From the NCBI GenBank assembly GCA_009869945.1, contig WIXG01000056.1:229477-293476 (forward strand): a DNA stretch of 64,000 bases, given 5' to 3'. Below, piece by piece: positions 12,750-23,001 of this stretch. The number at the start of each line of letters is the position of its first letter. Within the stretch, counting starts at the first letter, position 1. Position numbers and translations under genes: made by a program. The stretch comes from Mesaphorura yosii. Its lineage: Eukaryota > Arthropoda > Collembola > Poduromorpha > Tullbergiidae. The notes beneath the pieces are model-generated. The model ran no database searches and had not been told where the DNA came from. It saw only the letters and a program-made list of their open reading frames with translations.

Positions 12750-13374
12750 AGCCACGAGGTGGAGGCGACTACCAACAACCACCATTTGGATGGTGGTAGT
12801 GGTGAACTACGAGTCAACTTCCAGAAGAATCCTGATCCTGATGGACGTATTCGTTCCGTATGCACTCCACTGAAACCCAATCTCGTCACACTTCGTTCAG
12901 ATCACATTCTTCGGCTCTCCGACCCGAAAGGAGGTGGTCAGGTACTTTGAAATGGAAGGGCCCAACTTTCGTGTGGATGAACTCATCAAAGCTAGATTCA
13001 AGAAGGGACCAGGATGTGGTCGGACACATATTAATCTTCTCCTACGTAAACCAGGGCAGACTTATGGTGCTGCGGCTTAAAATATTCCTGATGTGGGCTC
13101 TGATGTTGAAGTTAGTCTCCAGTATGAACCTGTTGGTCCTGTACAAGTGGTACATTTCCGCAACGATAACCAGAATCAGCCACTCAGTGGTCCAATCCTA
13201 CCTCCTGATAATGGTGCTGGTGGAAATCGATACAACAGACAAGCATTCCCTGCTCAAGTACCTCATCAACAGCCAGAACAAGTGCATCAAGCTCATCCAC
13301 AGTATTTCCGACTCGCCAGTGCCAGTCAACAACAACTGGAGTCTACTTCCAAGACGGTACTAAATATTTAACTA
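12750..13374 (+). pseudogene. Broken coding remnant, possibly MBD-like
   Basis: The codon content looks coding, but the reading frame is interrupted. One frame reads NPDPDGRIRSVCTPLKPNLV and ends in a stop at about 12948. A second frame, open from about 12870, continues as RKEVVRYFEMEGPNF and VDELIKARFKKGPGCGR, hits an in-frame TAA at 13078-13080, then stays open as NIPDVGSDVEVSLQ through a Gln/Pro/Asn-rich tail to a stop at about 13371. A basic, Arg/Ser-rich stretch followed by KEVVRYFE resembles the end of a methyl-CpG-binding domain (FRSxxEvxRYLe); that resemblance is weak. No introns are seen, so this could be a decayed retrocopy. It could also be a real gene with introns I have not resolved. 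Confidence 0.35.
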
Positions 13375-13542
13375 GATTAAAAGTGCACTTTGTGGTGCTC
13401 GTGCTTCTTGCTCTTGACTTTTGTATCTTCTCAAATAAAATGCACTCCTTTTTCGTGTATTTTACGCCTTTTGTCTCAGTTTTTCAATTTGGTAAATTGA
13501 ACCAGCACAGAGTTTCCCAGAATTTTTTCAGGTAAAATTTGG

Positions 13543-14742
13543 GTGAAAGTTCAGTCTTGCTTAAAAATGGCCGGGTTTCCAACACCCAAGAAAATCTTGG
13601 TCCATCTTTTGGGTCTGTACATTAACATTGGGTACTACTTGTACGGAGCATATCCATTTCGATTCAAACACGGCGCCCTGCGAGTTGTCATCCCTTCGAC
13701 CGCAACCGGTAAATGGAGCTGCAGATTTCAAATTTGGCGCTTCAATGCGTCCATGGCCTTCGTACTGGTTTCAATGTGTTGGTTATGCTTCGCACTCGTG
13801 TACAAGGAATACGCTGAACCGGAAAGTTCAAAATTTGGTGCCATGCAAAAATTCATCATCGTATCGACCACATGGGTGGGACGAGTCTTGCAGAGGAATT
13901 TTATTCATCACCGGGATCAAATTGTGACCACAATTAATCAGTCGATCTCTTTATTCTTGAAGAACAAAGCTCGCGGGAAATTTCAAATTCCTATTCTAAT
14001 CTGGCTTCTGATGTCTGCACCAAGTGTTGTCGCTTCGGTCACATTCGTTGGAATACAACGGTGTAAAATCACGTTGGCGACGAACTGGCATGCGATATGC
14101 CCTACGATTGAATTTGGCGGGAGCTTGTTTTCGAATTTAAATCTGCTAAAAATTGGTATTTTGTTTGTATGGTTTGGCTCGGTCTCATTCATCTTGACCG
14201 TCTCACAGTACATCTTCAGCTCAATCATGGCCATGTCGATGATTACGATGGGTGAGCATATGAAGGACTTGGAAGACAAATTGGACAACGGTGAAGTAGA
14301 AGATGGCAGTGAGAATTGGTCAGAATTCTACAGTGTTCAACGAATAATGGAGTTGTACATGCGAGGAGTCAACATATGCCTTGGACCATTGCTACTTCCA
14401 ACTGCAATCATGCACGTTACGACTTGCATGGTCTTCTGTTCAAATGCACTCTTCGCTCATGATGCTGATCTTGAAGAAAAACTAATGCATGCAAGTCTAT
14501 TCTTTCTCTATTGCATAACGCTGACGGTCATGTTTAAGAAAATCTGCTGGAATTCGGCGAGATCCACGGAAATTATTTGGAGGATGAAACAAAAGCTGGA
14601 CCGACCTATACGGGGAATGCAACTCAGGTCAATGACTGGACTCTGGTTTTGGTTTGGATGTTTTGGAATGGCTAATGAAGGGACGTACGATCTTTTCATT
14701 GGACATATTATCGATACTATAATTAGTGTTTTACTAATGTAA
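13543..14742 (+). CDS. Intronless gustatory-receptor-like 7-TM protein (a)
   Basis: A single 399-codon exon; Met9 (13567), which aligns with an internal Met of the paralogue at 14775-15878, may be the real start. Seven hydrophobic segments can be counted, separated by short loops, with a longer charged intracellular loop around residues 240-265 (HMKDLEDKLDNGEVEDGSEN). The C-terminal segment MTGLWFWFGCFGMANEGTYD, followed by a final helix, resembles the last region of arthropod gustatory receptors, but the textbook TYhhhhhQF signature is only partly kept (TY, no QF). It is the convergent neighbour and clear paralogue of the gene at 14775-15878. If it is a GR it would be a ligand-gated channel in a chemosensory neuron membrane. 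The ligand is unknown. Confidence 0.6.
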   Translation: MKVQSCLKMAGFPTPKKILVHLLGLYINIGYYLYGAYPFRFKHGALRVVIPSTATGKWSCRFQIWRFNASMAFVLVSMCWLCFALVYKEYAEPESSKFGAMQKFIIVSTTWVGRVLQRNFIHHRDQIVTTINQSISLFLKNKARGKFQIPILIWLLMSAPSVVASVTFVGIQRCKITLATNWHAICPTIEFGGSLFSNLNLLKIGILFVWFGSVSFILTVSQYIFSSIMAMSMITMGEHMKDLEDKLDNGEVEDGSENWSEFYSVQRIMELYMRGVNICLGPLLLPTAIMHVTTCMVFCSNALFAHDADLEEKLMHASLFFLYCITLTVMFKKICWNSARSTEIIWRMKQKLDRPIRGMQLRSMTGLWFWFGCFGMANEGTYDLFIGHIIDTIISVLLM

Positions 14743-14747
14743 TAATC

Positions 14748-14769
14748 TTTATTGGTCGAATCGAATAAA
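14748..14769. terminator. Interlocked poly(A) signals of two convergent receptor genes
   Basis: Only 32 bp separate the two stop codons. AATAAA on the plus strand is at 14764-14769, 21 bases past the plus-strand stop. AATAAA on the minus strand is at 14748-14753, 21 bases past the minus-strand stop. Cleavage 10-30 nt beyond either hexamer would fall inside the other gene's coding sequence. Confidence 0.75.
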
Positions 14770-14774
14770 TTAGA

Positions 14775-15878
14775 TCACAATAACAGCATACTGACCACCG
14801 AATCGATCACCCGTTCAATTATGAAATGATAAGTGTTCTGATTTGCCATGCCAAAGCAGCCGAACCAAAACCAAAGTCCAGTCATGGACCTGAGTTGCCT
14901 TTTTCGAACGGCTGTGACTTGTACACTTTTCTGTCGCCATGCTAGTTCAGTCGCATGTGCAGAATTCCAACAGATTTTTTTAAAGAGCAAGCCGAATACT
15001 GCGCAGTACGCGAGAAATAAATTTCCATGCATGAGTTGGTCTTGAATTTGCGCGCCATGAGCAGTAAAACCATTACTGCAGAGTACCATGCATATAATCA
15101 AGTACAGCACAGTGCCAGGAATCAAAGCAGGTCCAAGGCAGAGATTGACCACTCGAAGGTAAATCTCCATTGTTCGTTGGATCCCGTAAAATTCTGACCA
15201 CTTGTCCATCTGGTTGCGCTCCAGCTTAACCATCGTCTCCCCCATGATGATGATGGCAAGTGCTGGGATGACCACGAATAGAAATTGACATACGGCAAAG
15301 GTGGACACGGCAAAACTGACTAGCAGAGTCGAAGCGCCAATTTCAAATACGGTGGATGGACATGTAGTGCTTTTCAACATGGTTTTGCATTGCAGAATGG
15401 AGAAGGCAGTGAATGAGCACACAAAATTGGGTCCAGACATCAAGTAGCCAATCAGAAGCAGAATTTGCTTCTTGGCTCCTTCACTTTTTCTGAGCAAAGC
15501 CAATGATTGGTTGATCGCCGTCACAAGTTCATTGGTCCGAAGTAAAATATTCGCTTGCAATACCACCATCAGTCCAATGCAGCTTATCATACCCAGTTTT
15601 TGCATAGCTTCAAATTTTGAATCTCCCGCTTCCTTGTGCTCGAGTGCAAACAAGATGGAGGCCATGAAGGTTAGTATACCCGTTATGCAAGCTGCCCGGC
15701 GCCAAATGTCAAATTTGCTGGTGCATATTGCGACTTGGTGATGATGGCGGTTGAATTTAAATGGAAATGCTCCGAGCAAGAATCCCACGTTAACGTAAAG
15801 TCCTGCCAGGAGCACAAGTACTGTCTTTGGCCGTGGAAAAGCCATGTTTACTTTTAAGAAGCCAGAAAATGTATGCAC
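14775..15878 (-). CDS. Intronless gustatory-receptor-like 7-TM protein (b)
   Basis: A single 367-codon exon; the second Met (residue 12, MAFPRPK) matches the internal Met of paralogue (a) and may be the true start. It shares the fold pattern and many blocks with (a), for example the N-terminal LLAGLYVN, NQSLALLRK, KWSEFYGIQRTMEIYLRVVN, FKKICWNSAH and MTGLWFWFGCFGMANQNTYH. It is shorter than (a) and lacks the acidic insertion of the long cytoplasmic loop. The inverted, tail-to-tail layout suggests duplication with inversion. No odorant-receptor-specific motif was seen. Confidence 0.6.
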   Translation of the reverse strand: MHTFSGFLKVNMAFPRPKTVLVLLAGLYVNVGFLLGAFPFKFNRHHHQVAICTSKFDIWRRAACITGILTFMASILFALEHKEAGDSKFEAMQKLGMISCIGLMVVLQANILLRTNELVTAINQSLALLRKSEGAKKQILLLIGYLMSGPNFVCSFTAFSILQCKTMLKSTTCPSTVFEIGASTLLVSFAVSTFAVCQFLFVVIPALAIIIMGETMVKLERNQMDKWSEFYGIQRTMEIYLRVVNLCLGPALIPGTVLYLIICMVLCSNGFTAHGAQIQDQLMHGNLFLAYCAVFGLLFKKICWNSAHATELAWRQKSVQVTAVRKRQLRSMTGLWFWFGCFGMANQNTYHFIIERVIDSVVSMLLL

Positions 15879-17141
15879 AAAATGTACAAAAACTGTTCCA
15901 CATCATGGACGTTAGCCTAAGCTGTCATGGGATGCTAATGCTGAAATAATTCAGTAAACAAGTTCCCAAATTGAAATGAATCGTAATGAAAGCACACGAA
16001 GGATAATGCATTAATTTGTAATGTGTGCTTTAAGGCACCAAACAAGTAAAGTCTAGCAGAGTCTGTTGGCATTTGACAATGCACGTGCGTGCAAGGCATT
16101 CACTCTGACGTAATTCCCATGTCCTGCTGCTGAATAGCACGTGCTTCATGCAAACGAAGACAAGGCAATCGCATGTTACTTTAAACTACATATTTTGTGT
16201 GAGTCTCTTGTCCTGCGAATATTCATGGACATGGTCGGTTCAATTAAGTCACAAAGCCTCGAACTGGACTTTGGGATTGTAAGTTGGAATTTTAGTGTAC
16301 ATTTTCTACAAGGCTTTCTTAGAATTTGCGTGCTAGTTTTTCGTGAGGACACGAAGTGTGCAAATATTTTCAAGTGCTGCTGAAAAGATAATTACAATCG
16401 TAGACTTGCTGAGATAACCAAATGAACCTACGCGGACTCTAAACGAGACAGATTTCTTTAAAGATCTCAATTTTCCTAAAATAGGAGTCTTTCTCATCTT
16501 TCCGTAGAGATCCTAGAGATCCTAGAAATCTTCGCGACTACGTTAGCAATATTGTACCAATTCTAAGAATTCCCAAAGACTGAGGGCACAAAAACAAAAG
16601 ACCGCACGTGTAAACAATTTGACGACGGTTTCTTGTACACGAATTGCGAAAGGAATTCCAAACACAGGGACGAGGGTCAGACCACAAATTATTTTTTTGC
16701 CGAAGTTCGTGCGACATTAAAGCAGGCTGGCAGGATTTGCAATTTCCTGTAAACTGCAATCTTTTTCTTCATCGTTGTTTCTTTGCAAGTTTATCAAGTG
16801 CATATGATACGCAAATTGTGTACGAACTGATGCTCGTGATGAAGACGAGAATAGAAAAGGGCTTGCACCCACATCCAGAAAAATTGGACCACGGGCATTA
16901 GTATGAAAAGCGAGGGGGAATTCGAAAATTCTGAGAACACGTCAATTAAACATTGTAGATTCAGATGGGTATCTCGTCGTTTTCGAGGTAGGGGAACTAT
17001 CCAGTCTAGAAAAGCTGAGTTCCAAGCCACCAGGACCATGTGCAATTCTATCACCCACATATTCGCAAACAATTACAAGTGTATGTTATCAATTGATCAC
17101 GAAATTGTAATTTTTCAAACTGCTAACTTGTCTTAATTAAA
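15879..17141. other. Intergenic region, no gene seen
   Basis: About 1.26 kb. The frames 16141-16383 and 16644-16901 (plus strand) and their antisense partners show no recognisable protein. It must contain the promoter of the receptor gene ending at 14775 and the 3' end of the death-domain gene. Confidence 0.4.
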
Positions 17142-18690
17142 TTAATCCATGTCAGGATCTTCCAAGTATTCCAAGTTCCTTCTTTTCGCATCACGTCTTG
17201 CCGCCTCCTCCGAAGCTTTGGACAGCACATCAGCCGCCACGCCGGCGAATTCATCCACTCCGGAAGATTTCCCCTGAATCATGTTTACAAGTGCATTTGC
17301 TTGCGAAAGCAGGATACTCCAATTGGCAGAATTCGAGAGGTCTCCGCCACCTGTGCCAGGCGGAGCCATAAAATCTTCGAACCGCAGAATTCTTGTGGCG
17401 GGTGCCTGAGCCGTCACAGGTTCCTTGCTGTAGAATTTTACTGACACCTTGTCAAATTTCTCTCGTACAAATATTTTATGCGTACGGTCTGCATGCTGGA
17501 CGTTCGTATTGGTCAGGAGACGTTCAGGAATGCCATACAGACCACTTTCCCCTTTGACCGCCTCGTCGTGTATCAATCTGAAGATCCTTGTCTTGATCTC
17601 ATTGTTTACAGCCAGGTTGCTGTCGGCCAATAGTTTTAGGATTTGATCGCCTTGCGCTGCTCCTGTCTGGCTCCCTGAATCCCACCCTCTAATTAAACTG
17701 CAATAATTGATACCCTTTTCCAGTGCATGGTTCAGGACAGCCTCCACACAGCTCCATTGCCAGTCTGCTTTAGCGACAGATCCGCTCAGCTCATCTGCTT
17801 TTGCATTTTCAGCAATTTTGGCCAGCACTGCCCATTGCCCAACCGTGTTGAATACGCTGTACGGAGATGACGGGTAGCGAATCCATGTAATAATTTGTGA
17901 CAAGTCAATATCCCGAGCCAGCGTCACCAACCACGTGTTGAAGGATGCTAGACAATCGGCGGGCTTGTTGCAGCAAGCGGGTTGTCCCGCAGGATGTCCA
18001 ACGGTCTGCAGATCCAAGGTCCATGTTTTCCCAATTAGTACGACACTGTTTATAATACTCTCAATTCTGCCTTGATTGAAGCCTTGCACAGGATATCCGG
18101 GTCCATTTGGAGTGTTGATTGAGGGCAGTTGGAGAAGGGCCTGTGGAACTGGGCGAATTGGTTGTTCAGTCCGATTTGAATTAGCTTTGGGGTTGGCCTT
18201 TACTTGTTCGGCCTGAAGAGGTTGAATTACTTGGCCCAAAATAGCATCTGCAAAATTCCAAGTCGACGTTTAAGTACAGATTACGGTGTGTGTATCATTT
18301 GTGGGATTTAGTTTACCCTTGAGTAAATTTAGCTTCAAATCACCGAGCACCTTCAGTAAATCAGCTCGCCCTGCTCCACAAGCGTGCCATTTCTGCAGCG
18401 ACTGAAGTACTCCTTCCGGGAAATCTGCGTCCGTTCCCTGAAAGAATCTTTTAATTCTACGTGCATCCGCGCCCAATGGCACGATGAAGTCAATGATTTG
18501 AGGCCACTTGTCTATTGCTGGTCCGTCTTCCAGTACCAAAGCTCGCATTTCAAGTAAATGTGCACCCGTAACTGAAAATGAAATGAGCCAATAATTAGAA
18601 CATCGAATAATGGCTAGAAATTTGTTGCCAAATTTTTTACGCACGTTTGCCGTAATCGAGGTTGTCCGAATTTGGGGCAGCACTGCCCAT
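17142..18690 (-). CDS. Death-domain protein with unrecognised C-terminal region, 468 aa
   Basis: Exons 18645-18690, 18317-18571 and 17142-18247, with introns of 73 and 69 bp. Splicing gives an N-terminus of MGSAAPNSDNLDYGKLTGAH. Residues of about 35-95 look like a death domain: WPQIIDFIVPLGADARRIKR, then FPEGVLQSLQKWHACGAGRA, then LLKVLGDLKLNLL. The spacing of helices and the LxxW...LLxxLxxL pattern fit DD families. The remaining roughly 360 residues have a Pro-rich linker, then a mixed region with CCNKPADC and several Trp, a KIFVREKFDKVSVKFYSKEP segment, and an Ala/Arg-rich C-terminal helix. I do not recognise a family. No signal peptide or TM segment is seen, so it is probably intracellular. 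Death domains usually recruit partners in apoptosis or innate immune signalling. Confidence 0.65.
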
Positions 18691-18835
18691 GATTAGCCAG
18701 AAAAGGTGATGGCCGTTGACAGAGATGAGCAGTAAAGAAGATAAAGGCATGGGAAAGGTTGCAGGTTTGCAATGTACAATTTTTTTTATCAATTCAGCGG
18801 TTGACTTTTATTATCTGTTCTGTTGCAATGTATAT

Positions 18836-20083
18836 CTATTTCGTCAATACGAGTACAGTGCAAATAGTCTCAATCATTCCCGACAGGATGAGCACCGTCG
18901 TCACTTTTCGCAAATACCCAAACGTCCCAATTCTATACCGAAATGATGCACATTTTGCAAATGACTTCTTCAGCTTTTCGAAGTAATCGTTTCTATGAGC
19001 ATTTGCACGGACGGATTTCCTGCCCATTTTCAAAAACTGTTTCCAGGAATCATTGACCAATGCTCCAAAACTTATGAATGCCAGCAATAACATTAAGCCA
19101 CCGAGAGCGCCGTAAACCAAGGAGACTTTGAGCAGGACACTTGCATTGATTCGAATTGCAATCGGTAGCATTGTCACGACGGACCCGAAAAACATTTGAA
19201 CAATGTATGGAGAAATGAAGCGAGAGAGGCACGCATTTGTCCATTCTGACAGCACTTGAAGGGCACGGAAAGTGGGCGGCCTCGTTCGTTCAGGAATGCT
19301 TGCCGTGGTCGCAATTTGTCTCAAAATTTCTCGCGAGACAAGAATTGAGCTCGTCATGCAAGCGACGAGCAAGGAGAACGAGAGCGGCATGAACACTGTC
19401 CATATTGCTTGTGTCAGGACCATGAGCGTGAAACACGCTGGGAAAATGAACCAACAGGACACGGTATTCGGGTCACACACGTAGCAAGTTGGGAGGAGAG
19501 AATGGAGCATGTGCAGTTTGCAAGTGACAAGATAGGCCACAGTGGAGACGAGAGCCGATGATAATCCTAAACAACACATGGCTCCTATAATATGACCCAG
19601 CCGATGCTCCAATCGGGCTCTTCTCTCCGGGTCGATACGCGCTTTTGAAAATTCGCGCCAAAATCGTACAGTTCCATTCAGGAGATTGGCAAGCTCTTCA
19701 CGGCGCACTGAGCCATGCAAATGAAATGGTAGGTACAGTATAGCACAACTGATTGTGATGATTTGTGCAAACGCATCCCAACGGGCCATCAAGGGTCCAA
19801 TTCCAGTCTCAGCCACCCGCAACGAAAGAATCCAAAGCATAGACAGCGAAGTCGCGAAAATTGAAAACTCGGTGAGAGCCCAACGGAGCAGAAGCAATTT
19901 ATTGGTCGTTGATCTCGCCCGATTGGAATTCCGATCCCAGTAAATTGGAGTGACGCCCATCGCGAATGTTAAATTGACGAGGATCCGAAGATGGTTGAAG
20001 AGATATATTTCAGATTTTGTTTGTTGCCTGTTCTGGATTGCCTCGGCAGTGCGTCCGACTTGCGTCATGCGTATGGGCTCCAT
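18836..20083 (-). CDS. Intronless 7-TM chemoreceptor-like protein (c)
   Basis: A single exon of 415 codons. Seven hydrophobic segments are visible. A long cytoplasmic loop holds REILRQIATTASIPERTRPP and the segment before the last helices is SVRANAHRNDYFEKLKKSFA. The C-terminus FGYLRKVTTVLILSGMIETI resembles the last TM of arthropod Gr proteins (FxxLxxvTtxhhhLxQ-like), though without the classic TYhhhhhQF. It is only distantly similar to the pair at 13.5-15.9 kb. The topology and C-terminal motif support a Gr-like call; another divergent 7-TM family cannot be excluded. Confidence 0.55.
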   Translation of the reverse strand: MEPIRMTQVGRTAEAIQNRQQTKSEIYLFNHLRILVNLTFAMGVTPIYWDRNSNRARSTTNKLLLLRWALTEFSIFATSLSMLWILSLRVAETGIGPLMARWDAFAQIITISCAILYLPFHLHGSVRREELANLLNGTVRFWREFSKARIDPERRARLEHRLGHIIGAMCCLGLSSALVSTVAYLVTCKLHMLHSLLPTCYVCDPNTVSCWFIFPACFTLMVLTQAIWTVFMPLSFSLLVACMTSSILVSREILRQIATTASIPERTRPPTFRALQVLSEWTNACLSRFISPYIVQMFFGSVVTMLPIAIRINASVLLKVSLVYGALGGLMLLLAFISFGALVNDSWKQFLKMGRKSVRANAHRNDYFEKLKKSFAKCASFRYRIGTFGYLRKVTTVLILSGMIETICTVLVLTK

Positions 20084-21087
20084 GCTGAATGGGTGAGAAT
20101 TGAATAAAAACTCGTGCGCGTTTGCCTCATTTTATGGCAGTTGAAATTTCGCAATAATAATTCTTGGAATGAGTAACATATTGGCCGCGTAGACCATTTT
20201 TCTTGTACAAGATTTGTGACACGCGATTGTTTGAAAAATGGCAGGTTTACAATTTGAATCAATTTAGCGCCAATTAGCCCCAAAACATGGTCGGAATTGC
20301 TCAAGTCAGATATTGATCAACACATGCATGCTTGTACGCATTGTTTGCGTACCAAATTAAGAAAAATGGAGGGATGATTGCAAGATAAAGCTTTAGATCT
20401 TCAAGTTGACCTTGACTCTCAACAATTTCCAGGAAAAACTGCTCAACTCATTGGGTTGTGTTAGGTAAGATTTAAAAATTAGGAAAATTGTCGGCCCGTG
20501 TAACCTTGTATGAATTTTGATCTACAAATTGCAACACACTCACACTTATGGAGTTGCACACAAATGGCAAATGAAATTTGTAAAAATGCAGGTAATTGCA
20601 TTATGCCCTCCCTTTAATTAGTGGCCTTTGAATTAAAACTTTCGAAATAACTCGTACACGTGTAAATTGTAAATGTAATGATGAGCGATCGCTTAGTTGA
20701 GTAAAACATACCATCGCCATGTCCATGTCCGTGTTCACAATTTGTTCGTGTCAATGAACCCGAAACAATGCACACTTCTCATTTCTCATGTAATTGAGAT
20801 ACAGGCATCATCGTCACTGCACAGCGCCAGCTGCACCTGGAGAGTGGAGAGCAGAACCGCCTGGAATTAATTAACTCAACCATACAGAAGTAACTGGTTG
20901 AGGTTTGGTAAAGTTTTTATCATTGCAAGGTTGCTTTAACCTCAAACTTCACCAGAGTCGATCATGCTTTTTTATGGTAGCTATAAGCGTAACCACAATC
21001 AGAATCACTGAATAATGAATGAGCTGCTAAAAGTAATGCGCTGCCACACAAGAAGTACAATTGATTTTACATGATTGGCAATGCAAT
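20084..21087. other. Intergenic region, no gene seen
   Basis: About 1 kb, AT-rich, without a convincing exon. It should contain the promoter of receptor (c) on the left and the 3' UTR of the chemosensory protein gene on the right. Confidence 0.4.
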
Positions 21088-21621
21088 TTATGACTCAAAC
21101 TCTTGCGCAATCCTCATCCGATGCTCCAACGGCACTTTGATCCCGTAATGCTCCAGCACGACAGCGACTGCAGTCACAAACAGATCCGGCATTCGCTCAT
21201 AGAGACCTCCGAATGCGTCGTCCAGGTACGTCTTTTGTGATTCGGTGCAGTTGTCGCACTTGCCAAAGATTGCATCGGGAAATCGAGCTGAAAAGAGCCT
21301 AAATTAGAGCACGGGTTTCGGAGTTCATTTCCGACGCAACAAAGCAAAAGCAGCACAATACAATGCAAAAGACTTACGTTTTGCCCATTTTGAGAGGAGA
21401 TCGCACGGCCCATCGTAGAAGAAACAGCGGATTTGGAATTTCACGTGCCCAGGAGTGCGAAAGTACTGGCTCACGTTGAGACCGTCGTATTCCGGTTGCA
21501 GGATGGCTGGATACTGCCTACTGCTGTCTGCTGTTTCCGATGAAACTGGTATCATGGTCACAAACAAATTCAAAGAAACCACGCACCAACAAGCCAACAC
21601 ACAAGTTGACGCGGCCAGCAT
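21088..21621 (-). CDS. Chemosensory protein (OS-D/A10 family), 147 aa
   Basis: Exons 21378-21621 and 21088-21287, one phase-1 intron of 90 bp. The start at 21621 gives a hydrophobic signal peptide (LAASTCVLACWCVVSLNLFV). The mature part has the family's four-cysteine pattern: IRCFFYDGPC (C-x6-C), then WAKPRFPDAIFGKCDNCTES (C-x2-C), with the usual PDA and C-x2-C-T-x-x-Q context. The family is small, secreted and alpha-helical; members bind hydrophobic ligands in sensillar lymph or other tissues. The N-terminal tail before the first helix is longer than in most insect CSPs (commonly 100-130 aa). It lies within 8 kb of three receptor-like genes. Confidence 0.85.
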
Positions 21622-23001
21622 CTCGAATCTCGACTATGGATGACCAGGACCAAAGCACCTGGAACTGGGACTGGATTTGGAGTTATTTACATGCGATGCA
21701 ACTGAGACACGATTTTCATTGTTGAGCGTTTGAAGGGACAAATGAACATCTGAATGGTTTCATTGCATAATACAATAGCAGACATCAATGCCAAATGTCA
21801 AGTTCATAGTTTTGTAGTCGCCAGTTAAATAATGTAATAGAAAGACCAGGAAAAATGGACGGTGGCTTCTTGTGCAATTAGCAATTATTTGTGTTTGTGT
21901 TACGACGACGTACAAATGTAAACAATGCAATGCAACCAAGTCAGTGTCAAGCAATTAACTTTTTGTTAGATTGGGTTAAGGTACATTTTTGGAACTTCGC
22001 TTCAACAAAAAACTGACTGGTCGAATAAACTCAGGAATTGTCAGGCAATTGTTTTATTGAAGGTACGGTTTTACACTGACACTGCGATTTGATATCAATT
22101 CGAGAAGTAACTTAACGATAATTCATTCCACTATCGCGTAGTGTAGTGTAGTTTAGTTGTGGCATGATGTACAAATACAAATAAATGCACAATTCGCCCA
22201 TTAGTCTAGCCGATCTAAATACTGATGCGATGCGCTCCCTTTGAACTATTCAACTAGATGAACTACTGTACAATGTAGTGCCTAGCATGTAGACATACTG
22301 GACTGGGCTGGACTTGGGTTTCAATTTGTAAAAATTCCTTAATATTGTTCTAAATCTAGATCACATAATAATTATGTAGTTAATTTAGGTGCTGATAATT
22401 TGTCTGACTAGAAAATTATAGTTAACAGAACAAAAACTTAACTAGTCAAGTAAAACGACGACGTTGCTACATGTTTGCCTTTGAGCGTTTTGAATTTGAT
22501 ACGAAGCGCTGGACTTTCAACAACGAAAAGATCCCTAAAGGTTTATTTAAAAGGTACAAAACACTAGAAATTAATCGCTATTCCACAACCCGCATTCACA
22601 CCAATAAAATTAATATTGAGTTGATAGAGGCTAAGATAATAATATTGGAAGGACATTAAATAATACGTCTGTTTTATCCTTTCTCTAAACGAATCAAAGA
22701 ACTTGTAACTTGGCCACCGATGAGCAACTTAAATAGTATCACAAAATCCATTAAAGTTTAACGATCCACAATATTAATAAATAGGTTTTAGCGCTTTTGT
22801 GTTTCCTTTTCATTTTGTTTAATGAGACAAAATATTATCAGCAGGACAGATGAAAAGATTTGGAAACAACTATGAACGTGTCATTAAAGGGGGAAGGAAA
22901 AATAAGTTAGGAAGAGAAGCCAAGTCAAAATAGGCACTGCATCTGAACGATGAAAGAAATGAGTCTTAAGTTCGATGCGCCTGTCTCGAAGTGCTTAAAC
23001 G
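21622..23001. other. Intergenic region / ATG9 3' flank, no gene seen
   Basis: About 1.38 kb, AT-rich. The frame at 22471-22659 has no recognisable product. The right part probably carries the ATG9 3' UTR. Confidence 0.4.

Noticed and set aside
22471-22659. 62-codon plus-strand frame
   Set aside because: AT-rich flank of ATG9 with no recognisable protein.
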